Source of the DNA: an uncultured Collinsella sp.
GTDB taxonomy: Bacteria; Actinomycetota; Coriobacteriia; Coriobacteriales; Coriobacteriaceae
Reading direction: 5' to 3'
Assembly: GCA_902470765.1 (NCBI GenBank)
Contig: CABRHW010000002.1
Location: 150,401 to 214,400 of the forward strand
Length of the DNA: 64,000 nucleotides
A program made the position numbers and the translations under genes. Under the pieces are notes generated by a model. The model did no database searches and was not told the origin of the DNA. It worked only from the letters and a program-made list of their open reading frames with translations. Of the stretch, positions 40,578 to 48,591 are shown one piece after another. The first letter of the stretch is position 1. Every line of letters starts with the position of its first letter.

Positions 40578-41918
40578 ATGTTGACTACAAAGGAAGCAGC
40601 CGAGCTGCTCGGCATCACTCCGCGCAGGGTGCAGGAGCTCATAAAAAACGGAGCACTTGAGGCCCGCAAGGCTTCTGGTGTATGGCTCATCGACAAAGAC
40701 AGCGTCGACACGCGACTCCGCTCCGCAACCAAAAGAGGGGGACGGCCTCGTCGTGGACATGGGAAAAGCGAAATCGCATTTACCCTCATGAACCGCACGC
40801 ACGAAGTCGCCCAGCTGGTCTACAGCAGATCACGGAATGACTTCACCCACATCGGCGCCGACGTCGATCGTGCCCACGCCCCTATTGGAGTTTTTGCTCC
40901 CAGCAAACCTGTATCGCTCGACTCCTTCCGCATCTGGTGGCGCGGCCGCGGTATCCCGCTCGCACGCATTGGGCTAGCCTCCCTGCTTGCAGAAGCCGCA
41001 GTCGATGTTCCCGACGAACTCATCCAGCGAAATCTCGGCCTCTCCCTATCCGACCAGTATTGGATTAGGCCCGAAGACTCCGGTCTCGCGTGGGAAGATA
41101 TCAATTTCTTCAATAATGCTTTTGATGATGTCTCGCTAACCATTGCGCCCTTCGCCCCGGAGGGCAAGGCGGCTGCCGCAAAGCCCGACAACACCTCGGA
41201 CGGCAATCTTCAAAAGTACTGGACATGCGAGGGTGACCGTCGAATCCTCCACAAGGCAGGTGCGCATCTAAACCAGGAACCCTATAACGAGATGGTGGCG
41301 ACCGCGCTCCACCGTCGCATCCTAAACGCCTGCGATTATGTGCCTTACTCGCTCGAGGGTACGGGCACTTCCGCCCTGAGCATATGCGATGTCTTCTTAA
41401 CTGATGAAGAAGAGTATGTCCCTGCGTTCTATGTAAACCAGCACGCAAACGCAGATGAACGGCTAACCGACTACGAGCGATATGTAGCAAACTGCGAGGA
41501 GCTCGGGGTGACAGGCGTTAAGGATGCCCTTGACCGCATGATCGTATGCGATGACATCATTGCCAACTACGACCGTCATTGGCGCAACTTCGGCCTCGTG
41601 CGAAACGTCAACTCACTGGCCTGCAGACCAGCCCCCATCTTCGATTCGGGCTCATCACTCTGGTGCAACATATCACTAGAGGAGCTTAGGGCGGGAGAGC
41701 ACAGTTTTACCAGCGCACAATTTCATTCAAGTCCCGCCAAACAAATGTTGCTCGTCGAGGACATGGGCTGGTTTGACGGCGACAAACTCGAGGGCTTTGT
41801 CGACGAGGCGATCGAGATTCTGTCTAAAAACGATGCCCTAGCAGCGAGACTGCCTTATCTAAAAGAGGCGCTAACGTGGCGCCTCGAAAGAATGATCGAC
41901 ATCGCTGAATGGAGTTAG
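40578..41918 (+). CDS. HTH-HipA-like kinase fusion, one-gene toxin-antitoxin candidate
   Basis: 446 residues from ATG at 40578, with GAAGGG about 8 nt upstream. Residues 1-55 are an excisionase/MerR-type helix-turn-helix (TTKEAAELLGITPRRVQEL ... KASGVWLIDKDSV), followed by a basic linker (KRGGRPRRGHGK). The rest resembles HipA/PI-kinase-like Ser/Thr kinases. ILHKAG carries a possible ATP lysine, NYDRHWRNFG matches the catalytic DxHxxN loop, and IFDSGSSLW matches the metal-binding DFG-like motif. The usual separate HipB is missing. The perfect 22-bp inverted repeat at its promoter suggests autoregulation. Activity and target are not known. Confidence 0.8.
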   Translation: MLTTKEAAELLGITPRRVQELIKNGALEARKASGVWLIDKDSVDTRLRSATKRGGRPRRGHGKSEIAFTLMNRTHEVAQLVYSRSRNDFTHIGADVDRAHAPIGVFAPSKPVSLDSFRIWWRGRGIPLARIGLASLLAEAAVDVPDELIQRNLGLSLSDQYWIRPEDSGLAWEDINFFNNAFDDVSLTIAPFAPEGKAAAAKPDNTSDGNLQKYWTCEGDRRILHKAGAHLNQEPYNEMVATALHRRILNACDYVPYSLEGTGTSALSICDVFLTDEEEYVPAFYVNQHANADERLTDYERYVANCEELGVTGVKDALDRMIVCDDIIANYDRHWRNFGLVRNVNSLACRPAPIFDSGSSLWCNISLEELRAGEHSFTSAQFHSSPAKQMLLVEDMGWFDGDKLEGFVDEAIEILSKNDALAARLPYLKEALTWRLERMIDIAEWS

Positions 41919-41945
41919 CGAGGCAGCATTGCCCCGCCAACTTCC

Positions 41946-42623
41946 CTACCTCCCGCGAAGGGCCTTGAGCTTGGCCAGGGCATCGGGGCTCAGGCGGCTG
42001 CCCAGGGTCATCTTGATCTGCGGGGCTTCCTCGGCCTCGTGAACGTCGTTATCGATCTGTTTGATCTCGTCCACCAGCATGCGGCTCGAGATGCGCGTGA
42101 CGCCCTTGCCCATGACGACGGCCTGGATCGTGCCGTCGCTCGACACCACGGAGCACGCGCGGCCCTCCTCGCGCGCCTCGATACAGAGCTTCTGCACCAC
42201 GGTATCGGCCGATACGCCCGTCGGCGAGAACTCGATGCGCACGCCACGGGCCGGCAGGTTGGGGCGCTCGCTGGAGATATTGCCCGCACCGTCGAACACG
42301 ATCACAGCCTCGTAGCGGCCCTGGGCAAACGCCGCAACATCGTTGATGAGCGCGGTGCGCGCCATATCGTGAACGTCGCTGGAATACGGATCATCGGAAT
42401 GGTCGTACACGAGCTTTTCGTAGCGCGGCGTGCAGTGAATCACGTTGTAGCCGTCGACCACCAGCAGCTCGGGCTTATTGGAGTGCACCGTCGAGACCGG
42501 ATCGGCGATGGCCTGCGCAAACGCATTGCCGCCCACGCCATAGGTCGCGGCCGAAACAATCGGCTTGGCCGAGCCTTCGCCAAAGCGCTTGGCCTTGGAC
42601 TTGGCGCGGTTCTTCTTGGACAT
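41946..42623 (-). CDS. NYN-domain RNase, YacP/Rae1-like
   Basis: Predicted endoribonuclease of 225 residues; the B. subtilis homologue Rae1 cuts mRNA in the ribosome. A basic N-terminal tail (SKKNRAKSKAKRFGEG) precedes the NYN domain: LLVVDGYNVIHCTPRY with its Asp, AVIVFDGAGN, and VVSSDGTIQAVVMGKGV, with acidic residues arranged as in PIN-like nucleases. The order rlmB-yacP with a 3-nt gap matches other bacteria. It ends the disA-ispD-ispF-cysS-rlmB-yacP series. Confidence 0.87.
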   Translation of the reverse strand: MSKKNRAKSKAKRFGEGSAKPIVSAATYGVGGNAFAQAIADPVSTVHSNKPELLVVDGYNVIHCTPRYEKLVYDHSDDPYSSDVHDMARTALINDVAAFAQGRYEAVIVFDGAGNISSERPNLPARGVRIEFSPTGVSADTVVQKLCIEAREEGRACSVVSSDGTIQAVVMGKGVTRISSRMLVDEIKQIDNDVHEAEEAPQIKMTLGSRLSPDALAKLKALRGR

Positions 42624-42626
42624 GCG

Positions 42627-43541
42627 CTACTCCTCCCCCATGAGCTCGCCGGCATTGCGGCGCAGCCACTCAAAGCACAACGCCGTCGTTGCCTGGGCCA
42701 CGTTGAGACTCTCGGTCATGCCACGCTGGGGAAGTTTGGTCAAAAAGTCGCATTTCTCGAGCACCAGGCGCGAGATGCCGTCGCCCTCGGAGCCCATGAC
42801 GAGTGCCACGCGACCCTCGAAGGGGGCGTCCCAGCAACTGCCCCCGGCGTGCTCGGAGGCACCGCCCACCCAAAAGCCAGCGGCCTTGAGGTCATCGAGC
42901 GCACGGGCGATATTGGGAACCTGCGCGATGGGCAAATGCATGACGGCGCCGGCTGAAGTCTTGTAGCTGCCCACAGTCACGCCAGCGGCACGCTTGTTGG
43001 CGATGATAACGCCCGCGGCGCCCACGACCTCGGCGGAGCGCACGATGGCGCCGAAGTTACCGTCGTCGGTCACGTGGTCGAGCACCACGACAAGCGCCGG
43101 ACCGTCGCCCGCGCGGTCGAGGATATCGGCGACATCGGCATAGGGGAAGTTGCCTACCTCGAGTGCGATGCCCTGGTGAGCGCCATGGCTCGACAGCGCA
43201 TCGAGCTGTGCACGCGGCACGTACTTAATGCGGACACCCGCGGCATTGAGGTCATCGACCAGGCGCGACAGGGCGGCATCGCGCTCCCCGCCCTCGGCGA
43301 TGAGCGCGCACTTGATGGGAAAACCGGTGCGTAGCGCCTCGGCGGCAGCACGACGGCCTTCGATAAACTCGCCCTTGGGAGCCTGAACGTTGTCGCGGCC
43401 ACGCTCGCGCTGCGGACGCGCTGCTTGGGTGCGCTCGCGCTGCCCCTTGGAAGCGGCAGCGCGGTCGTTACGGCGAATCGGACGCGAGCCAGAAGCAGCC
43501 TGCTTGCCACCACGAGGCGCACGCTTGCGATTGTCGGCCAT
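42627..43541 (-). CDS. rlmB: 23S rRNA 2'-O-methyltransferase, RlmB/TrmH family
   Basis: SPOUT-class methyltransferase that modifies a G of 23S rRNA, 304 residues. A basic N-terminal tail of about 58 residues is rich in Arg, Lys and Gln. The substrate-binding domain starts at FIEGRRAAAEALRTG. The SPOUT motifs are VVLDHVTDDGNFGAIVRSAEVVGA, VALVMGSEGDGISRLVLEKCD and the C-terminal knot PQRGMTESLNVAQA (segments). yacP follows after 3 nt. Upstream, the structured repeats at 43585-43790 separate it from cysS. Confidence 0.9.
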   Translation of the reverse strand: MADNRKRAPRGGKQAASGSRPIRRNDRAAASKGQRERTQAARPQRERGRDNVQAPKGEFIEGRRAAAEALRTGFPIKCALIAEGGERDAALSRLVDDLNAAGVRIKYVPRAQLDALSSHGAHQGIALEVGNFPYADVADILDRAGDGPALVVVLDHVTDDGNFGAIVRSAEVVGAAGVIIANKRAAGVTVGSYKTSAGAVMHLPIAQVPNIARALDDLKAAGFWVGGASEHAGGSCWDAPFEGRVALVMGSEGDGISRLVLEKCDFLTKLPQRGMTESLNVAQATTALCFEWLRRNAGELMGEE

Positions 43542-43584
43542 AAGACGGCCTCCTTAAAAACAATTATCAATAGAACAAACGAAA

Positions 43585-43685
43585 CGACCGCCCGAGGTGC
43601 GGCAGATTGCCTTGAAAGAGGAGGGCATAGACCTTGAGGTCATGCCCGACGATTGAAAGGCAAGGTGCCGTGGCTCGGGCGGTCG
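43585..43685 (+). repeat. Structured repeat, family 1, copy B
   Basis: 101-nt element. Outer stem CGACCGCCCGAG (43585-43596) with CTCGGGCGGTCG (43674-43685); then CGGCA/TGCCG, a 2x2 GA/GG mismatch, TTGCCTT/AAGGCAA, an internal loop GAAAGAGGA opposite GACGATTGA, and an apical hairpin GGGCATAGACC-TTGA-GGTCATGCCC with one bulged A. The apical hairpin core matches copy A; the loop sequences match copy C. Confidence 0.88.
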
Positions 43686-43688
43686 GTA

Positions 43689-43790
43689 CGGGTTTTCCAA
43701 GTGCCCGAGATTGCCGTGAAAGAGGAGCGACGCGTACTTGAGTACGCGAGCGACGGTTTGAACGGCAAGGTCGGGTGCTTGGGAAACCCG
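43689..43790 (+). repeat. Structured repeat, family 1, copy C
   Basis: 102-nt element 3 nt after copy B. The outer stem is 20 bp with G-U pairs (43689-43708 with 43771-43790). GA/GG mismatch, TTGCCGT/ACGGCAA, loop GAAAGAGGAG opposite CGACGGTTTGA, and apical CGCGTAC-TTGA-GTACGCG follow the same plan with different stem sequences. It ends 6 nt from the cysS stop codon. Confidence 0.87.
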
Positions 43791-43796
43791 CGGGGA

Positions 43797-45263
43797 TTAG
43801 AGAGATTTGATACGGGTGCCGGCGGCGGTATCCTCAATGGTGAGGCCCAGGTCCTTGAGCTGGTCGCGGATGGCGTCGGCCAGATCCCAGTTCTTGGCGG
43901 CACGGGCCTCGGCGCGGGCCTCGAGAATCTTGGCAGCAGCCTCGTCCACGTCGTCGCCCGTGTAGGCGACCAGGCCGGCGGCAACGCCTAGCAGACCCAG
44001 CGGCAGCTCTACCTTGGGCTCGGGGAGCTCAACGCCAAACGTATCGAGCAGCTCGGCCAGCGTGTCGGCGGCGGCAAGCGCGGCGGCCTTGTCGGCAGCA
44101 TCGCCCGCCTGCTCCAGGTACTGGTTGCACTCGGTCACAAAGCCAAAGACGGCACCCATGGCACCGGCGGTGTTAAAGTCGTCGTCCATGCACTCCTTAA
44201 AGGCGGCGCGGGTCTCGGCGGCCTTGGCGGCAAACGCCTCGGCGGCAGCCGCATCGGCATCGGCCGTCGCATGGTTCGCGGCCCAACGCAGGTTCTCGAC
44301 CGTACCGGCGATACGCGTGAGCGAGTTCTCGGCACCCTCCAGGCGCTCCCAAGAAAAGTCGAGAGGTGAGCGATAGCTCGTCTGCAGCATCAGCAGGCGC
44401 AGGGCGGCAGCGGAGTGCTGCTCGAGGACCTCGGCCAGCGTAAAGAAGTTGCCGAGCGACTTGGACATCTTCTCGCCGTCTACCAGCAGCATGCCCGTGT
44501 GCATCCAGGTGTTGGAGAAGCCCTGGTGCCAGGCGCAGGTGGCCTGGGCGCACTCGTTCTCATGATGCGGGAAGGCAAGGTCGGAGCCACCGCCGTGGAT
44601 GTCAATCGGGGTGCCCAGGTAGCGGTGCACCATGGCGGCGCACTCGGTGTGCCAACCGGGACGCCCCTCGCCCCAGGGGCTCGGCCAGCTGGGCTCGCCG
44701 GGCTTGGCGGCCTTCCACAGGGCAAAGTCGAGCGGGTCGTTCTTGTCCTCGTTCTCCTCGATGCGCGCGCCAACCATAAGGTCGTCGATGTTGCGGCCCG
44801 AGACCTGACCATAGTTGGGATCGCTGCGCACGGCAAAGTACACGTCGCCGTTATCGGCGGCGTAGGCGTGGCCCTGCTCGATGAGCGTCTTGATCATGGC
44901 GATCATGGGGCCGATCTCCTTGGTGGCGCGAGGACGCACATCGGGATCGAGCACGTTGGCGGCGCGCATAACGCCGATAAACTTGTCAGAGAACTCCGTC
45001 GCAACCTCGGCGGCGGTACGGCCCTGCTCGTTGGCGCGCTTGATGATCTTGTCATCGACATCGGTGAGGTTCTGGGCAAACGTGACCTCGTAGCCGCTCG
45101 CGATGAGCCAGCGACGAATCACGTCAAAGCTGATGAACGTGCGGGCATTGCCGATGTGGATGTTGTCGTAGACCGTGGGGCCGCACACGTACATGCGGAC
45201 CTTGCCGGACTCGATGGGCTGGAACTCTTCCTTTTTATGGGTAGCGCTGTTATAGATACGCAT
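43797..45263 (-). CDS. cysS: Cysteinyl-tRNA synthetase
   Basis: Charges tRNA-Cys; class I synthetase of 488 residues. Zinc and HIGH region: VRMYVCGPTVYDNIHIGNARTF (partial; HIGN is the HIGH motif). Other signatures are GRPGWHTECAAM and the KMSKSLGNF loop (KMSKS). The C-terminal part binds the anticodon. It lies downstream of ispF and upstream of rlmB, the usual order. The stop codon is 6 nt from structured repeat C. Confidence 0.96.
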   Translation of the reverse strand: MRIYNSATHKKEEFQPIESGKVRMYVCGPTVYDNIHIGNARTFISFDVIRRWLIASGYEVTFAQNLTDVDDKIIKRANEQGRTAAEVATEFSDKFIGVMRAANVLDPDVRPRATKEIGPMIAMIKTLIEQGHAYAADNGDVYFAVRSDPNYGQVSGRNIDDLMVGARIEENEDKNDPLDFALWKAAKPGEPSWPSPWGEGRPGWHTECAAMVHRYLGTPIDIHGGGSDLAFPHHENECAQATCAWHQGFSNTWMHTGMLLVDGEKMSKSLGNFFTLAEVLEQHSAAALRLLMLQTSYRSPLDFSWERLEGAENSLTRIAGTVENLRWAANHATADADAAAAEAFAAKAAETRAAFKECMDDDFNTAGAMGAVFGFVTECNQYLEQAGDAADKAAALAAADTLAELLDTFGVELPEPKVELPLGLLGVAAGLVAYTGDDVDEAAAKILEARAEARAAKNWDLADAIRDQLKDLGLTIEDTAAGTRIKSL

Positions 45264-45266
45264 TCG

Positions 45267-45761
45267 TTACTCCTTAACGGTTTTCTGTAGCAGGCAGACG
45301 GCCCAGGCGCCGATTCCCTCGCCCTGGCCTTCCCAACCGAGCTTTTCGGTCGTAGTGGCGGCGACGCCCACGTTTTCGACGTCAACGCCCAGGGCATGGG
45401 CAAGGTTGGCGCGCATGGCATCGCGGTGCGGGGTGATCTTGGGTTGCTGACAGGCAATGGTGCAATCGGCATCGACAAACTCAAAGCCCAGCTCGCGCGC
45501 ATAGTCCATCACGCGGGCAAGCAGCACCATCGAATCGGCACCCTCGTAGGCGGGATCGGTGTCGGGGAATAGCTTGCCGATGTCTCCCCCGCGGCAGGCG
45601 CCCAGAATGGCGTCGGCCAAGGCGTGCGCGAGCACATCGGCATCCGAGTGGCCCAGCAGGCCGCGCTCGTAGGGAATGTCGACACCGCCGATGATACATC
45701 GACGCCCCTCCACCAGACGGTGGACGTCGTAGCCATGGCCAATGCGCAGGTTACTGAACAT
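45267..45761 (-). CDS. ispF: 2-C-methyl-D-erythritol 2,4-cyclodiphosphate synthase
   Basis: Fifth enzyme of the MEP isoprenoid pathway, 164 residues, forming the cyclodiphosphate and releasing CMP. Metal ligands are in RIGHGYDVHRL and the conserved RGLLGHSDADVLAHALADA (segments). Further motifs are GDIGKLFPDTDP and ATTTEKLGWEGQGEGIGA. The ATG at 45761 lies inside the last codons of ispD (11-nt overlap), with GAGAGGA about 9 nt upstream; the longer frame to 45794 is not needed. cysS follows after 3 nt. Confidence 0.95.
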   Translation of the reverse strand: MFSNLRIGHGYDVHRLVEGRRCIIGGVDIPYERGLLGHSDADVLAHALADAILGACRGGDIGKLFPDTDPAYEGADSMVLLARVMDYARELGFEFVDADCTIACQQPKITPHRDAMRANLAHALGVDVENVGVAATTTEKLGWEGQGEGIGAWAVCLLQKTVKE

Positions 45762-46479
45762 GGGGAAGGTCCTCTCCCTCGGCCATGCGGCCAAGCAGAA
45801 TCGCGGTTACGGGACGCAAGTCCTCGGGCACCGTCACCTTAAGGTTATCGCGCGGGCTCTGGACGCAGCGGACGCGCCCACCCATGCGCTCGACCAGCGA
45901 CGAATCATCGGTGCCGATAAAGCCCTCGGCAATGGCTGCAGCGTGGGCGCGCTTCATAGCATCGACGCTAAAGATCTGCGGCGTCTGCGCGGCCCAATAG
46001 AGCTCACGCGGCGGCGTCTCGACGATATTATCGCCGTCGACGATCTTGAGCGTGTCGATCGCGGGCTGACCGCACACGACACCGTCGAGCGAGCGGTCAC
46101 CCATGAGCACGTCGATAGCGTGGTCGATGGCCTCGGTCGTAATGAGCGGACGAGCGCCATCGTGGATGGCGACATATTCGAAACCCGCCGGAACCGCATG
46201 CACGCCGGCACGAGTGGAATCCTGACGGGTATCGCCGGCATCGGCAAAGCTGATGGGCGTGTCATAGTCAAACGGGTCGATGGCCAGGCGGCGCATCTCG
46301 GCACGGCGCTCGGCAGGACACACCACCACGATGTGGCCGACCTTGTCGCTACGATCGAACGCGCGGATGGACCAGCTCATGAGCGGACGGCCCGCCACGT
46401 TAACGAGCTGCTTGCCGCCGGGATTTCCAAAGCGCTGGCCGCTGCCGCCGGCAACGACCACAGCGCATACGGGCGCCAT
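45751..46479 (-). CDS. ispD: 2-C-methyl-D-erythritol 4-phosphate cytidylyltransferase
   Basis: Third enzyme of the MEP pathway, 242 residues, joining CTP to methylerythritol phosphate. The nucleotide-binding motif is VVVAGGSGQRFGNPGGKQL, with V-A-I-H-D-G-A-R-P (VAIHDGARPL) and TDDSSLVERMGGRV. Its ATG shares one base with the disA stop and its end overlaps ispF, so disA-ispD-ispF are translationally coupled. Confidence 0.95.
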   Translation of the reverse strand: MAPVCAVVVAGGSGQRFGNPGGKQLVNVAGRPLMSWSIRAFDRSDKVGHIVVVCPAERRAEMRRLAIDPFDYDTPISFADAGDTRQDSTRAGVHAVPAGFEYVAIHDGARPLITTEAIDHAIDVLMGDRSLDGVVCGQPAIDTLKIVDGDNIVETPPRELYWAAQTPQIFSVDAMKRAHAAAIAEGFIGTDDSSLVERMGGRVRCVQSPRDNLKVTVPEDLRPVTAILLGRMAEGEDLPHVQ

Positions 46480-47546
46480 TATGCGTTCCCCTGTTTGGTG
46501 CCCTTCATGCGGTACAGCGAGTCCGCAAGAATGGCAGGGTTGTTGACGCCAAAGTCGCCCAAGCGCTCCGGATCCTCGCTGATGTCGTCCATGAGCTCCT
46601 GCAGCGAGCCATACTCGTCGACGATCTTCTCGGCCACGCCGTCGCGCACGACGGACACGCGCGAAAGCGTGCGCAGGCCCAGCGGCGTCATGACGGAGTC
46701 CTCGTCCAGGTCGTCATAGCCCAGAACTGCCGCCACGTGCTGCGGGTCAGACAGGTCCTTAGGCGTCATGCGACTCAGCTCGGCGCGAATCTTCTCGGCG
46801 TTGGCCTCAGAGGAATCGCTTGCGTAGTCGCGGATCATCAAGTCGTATTCGGTATCCATGCTGGAGCCCGCGAGCTGCTCAAGCTGCATCTGCACGAGCT
46901 TGCCCTGGTTACCCAGCTTAACGATGCAATCCTTAAGCTCGGTCTTTGCCTGTTGCATGATCTCGAAACTCGAGAAAATGCCGGTGATGTCGGCGAGCGT
47001 GACGTAGTCGTCGAGCTCGAGGGCCGTCAGGCGCAGCAGGGAGCGATCGAGCGACTGACGGGTAGTCTGGAGCGTGGCGACGAGCTGGTTGACCGAGCTC
47101 ATGATGGTGGTGACGGGCTGGATCTCGTAGCTCTTGCCGTGGACGTACACGTTGACGACGGCGCGACGAGCCGAAACCGAGATCACGATGGCATCGGTGA
47201 GCACCGACATGCGAGCGGCAGTACGGTGACGCATGCCCGTCTCACTCGTGGCGAGCGAGGGATCGGGATTGAGGTGGAAGTTGGCGCGCAGGATCTGGGT
47301 GAGGTCGCCATCGATAACGATGGCGCCGTCCATCTTGGAAAGCTCGAACAGGCGGTTCGAGGTAAACGAAATGTTGAGCGGGAAGCCGTCGTTACCGGCA
47401 GCGAGCACGTTTTCGGTGTCGCCGACGCAGATAAGGGCGCCCAGGTGACCGGCGATGATCATGTCGAGGGCGGTGCGGATCGGCTGACCAGGTGCCGTCA
47501 GGCGGATGGCCTGTTCCATACGCTTTTGCAGCTCGTTCTTATCCAA
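46479..47546 (-). CDS. disA: DNA integrity scanning diadenylate cyclase
   Basis: Makes cyclic di-AMP and monitors branched DNA, 355 residues. The DAC domain has FELSKMDGAIVIDGD (DGA motif) and GMRHRTAARMS (RHR motif), both needed for catalysis. A helical spine and the C-terminal HhH DNA-binding part (TPLGLRTLSRVSVVRDGVAEKIV) follow. It heads the disA-ispD-ispF-cysS series. In Firmicutes disA usually follows clpC and radA; radA is not found here. Confidence 0.95.
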   Translation of the reverse strand: MDKNELQKRMEQAIRLTAPGQPIRTALDMIIAGHLGALICVGDTENVLAAGNDGFPLNISFTSNRLFELSKMDGAIVIDGDLTQILRANFHLNPDPSLATSETGMRHRTAARMSVLTDAIVISVSARRAVVNVYVHGKSYEIQPVTTIMSSVNQLVATLQTTRQSLDRSLLRLTALELDDYVTLADITGIFSSFEIMQQAKTELKDCIVKLGNQGKLVQMQLEQLAGSSMDTEYDLMIRDYASDSSEANAEKIRAELSRMTPKDLSDPQHVAAVLGYDDLDEDSVMTPLGLRTLSRVSVVRDGVAEKIVDEYGSLQELMDDISEDPERLGDFGVNNPAILADSLYRMKGTKQGNA

Positions 47547-47703
47547 GGCATCGCTCCCATCGTATACGCTCCATAAACGCTAAATAGTTTCTCACGGTTT
47601 GTCCCTGCGGCGCTTGCGAAATCCGATGCTTACAGAATGAGCGAACACAGCTGAGAGCCCAACCCAAATCAGCTGTTCATGTGGTAGCATCGGGATTCGC
47701 ATA

Positions 47704-47839
47704 AATGAGGGAGTAGTCGCGTGATCGGGTTCGCCTCCGGTGGCGCGGCAAGTCAACACACTGGCCGATGCGGCCTGGCTTGCCTTAATGAACGAGACTC
47801 GTGGCTGTGCGCGCAACGCGTACGCCACGGGTCTTTTTT
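47704..47839 (+). ncRNA. yybP-ykoY manganese riboswitch
   Basis: The leader of mntP contains AGGGAGTAG near 47707, a central two-helix region with GGCCTGGC, and AACGAGAC near 47791, all matching the yybP-ykoY (Mn2+) aptamer. It runs into a terminator: GACTCGTGGC (47796-47805) pairs with GCCACGGGTC (47824-47833), followed by TTTTTT. The terminator shares GAGAC with the aptamer, as expected for an ON switch at high Mn2+. TTACTCCC at 47841 could also pair with GGGAGTAG. Confidence 0.9.
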
Positions 47840-47892
47840 GTTACTCCCCCAAGAGGCACACGCGGGCCCGCCCGCAGAGAGGGAGCCAGACT

Positions 47893-48471
47893 ATGGGACT
47901 CGCAGAGCTTGTGTTGCTCGCTATCGGCCTTTCTATGGACGCTTTTGCCGTATCCATCTGCAAGGGCCTTGGCATGAAAAGGATCAACCTTAAGGTCGCC
48001 GTGATACTCGGCCTGTTCTTTGGCGGTTTCCAGGCCGGCATGCCCGTAATTGGGTGGGCCCTTGGTAGCCAGTTCATGGGCATCATCAGCCCCATCGACC
48101 ACTGGATCGCCTTTATCCTGCTCGCCTTTATCGGCGGCAAGATGCTGTGGGAAGCCTTTACTGAGGACGAGAACGAAGGCGACGGCAAGGATGCCGAAAA
48201 GATCGACCTGGGCGAATATCTAATCCTTGCCATCGCCACCTCGATTGACGCGCTTGCCGTGGGCATCTCGTTTGCCGCGCTCTCGGTCGATATCGTTCCC
48301 GCCGTGTCGCTCATTGGCATCACGACCTTTGTCTTCTCCGTTGCCGGCGTAGCGATCGGCCACACCTTTGGCGCGCGCTACGAAAAGCCCGCCACCATCG
48401 TGGGTGGCGTCGTGCTCGTCCTCATCGGCCTCAAGATTTTGCTGGAGCATCTGGGGATTTTGGCGCTGTAA
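47893..48471 (+). CDS. mntP: Manganese efflux pump MntP
   Basis: Membrane exporter of Mn2+, 192 residues with six predicted helices. Two internal repeats carry the conserved acidic motifs: LAIGLSMDAFAVSICKGLG and LAIATSIDALAVGISFAAL. A charged loop (TEDENEGDGKDAEKIDL) joins the halves. The ATG at 47893 follows GAGGGAG by about 8 nt; the longer frame would run through the riboswitch. The Mn riboswitch upstream agrees with this role. Confidence 0.93.
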   Translation: MGLAELVLLAIGLSMDAFAVSICKGLGMKRINLKVAVILGLFFGGFQAGMPVIGWALGSQFMGIISPIDHWIAFILLAFIGGKMLWEAFTEDENEGDGKDAEKIDLGEYLILAIATSIDALAVGISFAALSVDIVPAVSLIGITTFVFSVAGVAIGHTFGARYEKPATIVGGVVLVLIGLKILLEHLGILAL

Positions 48472-48500
48472 AACACCCTTCAAAACTAAACGTCCGGATG

Positions 48501-48533
48501 AGGCCTCATGCAGAGTTTTGCATGAGGCCTTTT
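48501..48533 (+). terminator. mntP terminator
   Basis: AGGCCTCATGCA (48501-48512) and TGCATGAGGCCT (48519-48530) form a perfect 12-bp stem followed by TTT. The right arm TGCATGA also resembles the hip operator half-site that follows. Confidence 0.85.
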
Positions 48534-48535
48534 CA

Positions 48536-48576
48536 TGCAGACTTTTGCATGTCATACTATGATGCAAAAGTCTGCA
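48536..48576. promoter_or_regulatory. hipBA operator
   Basis: TGCAGACTTTTGCAT (48536-48550) and ATGCAAAAGTCTGCA (48562-48576) are perfect 15-bp inverted arms with an 11-nt centre containing TACTAT, a likely -10. A related TGCAGAGTTTTGCAT lies at 48509-48523. The hipB GTG is 15 nt downstream. Confidence 0.85.
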
Positions 48577-48591
48577 CGTTAGGAGATCGCC

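Noticed and set aside
43585..43790. Adjacent repeats B and C considered as a CRISPR array
   Set aside because: Repeats are palindromic, about 100 nt and diverged in the stems, with no spacer pattern and no cas genes.
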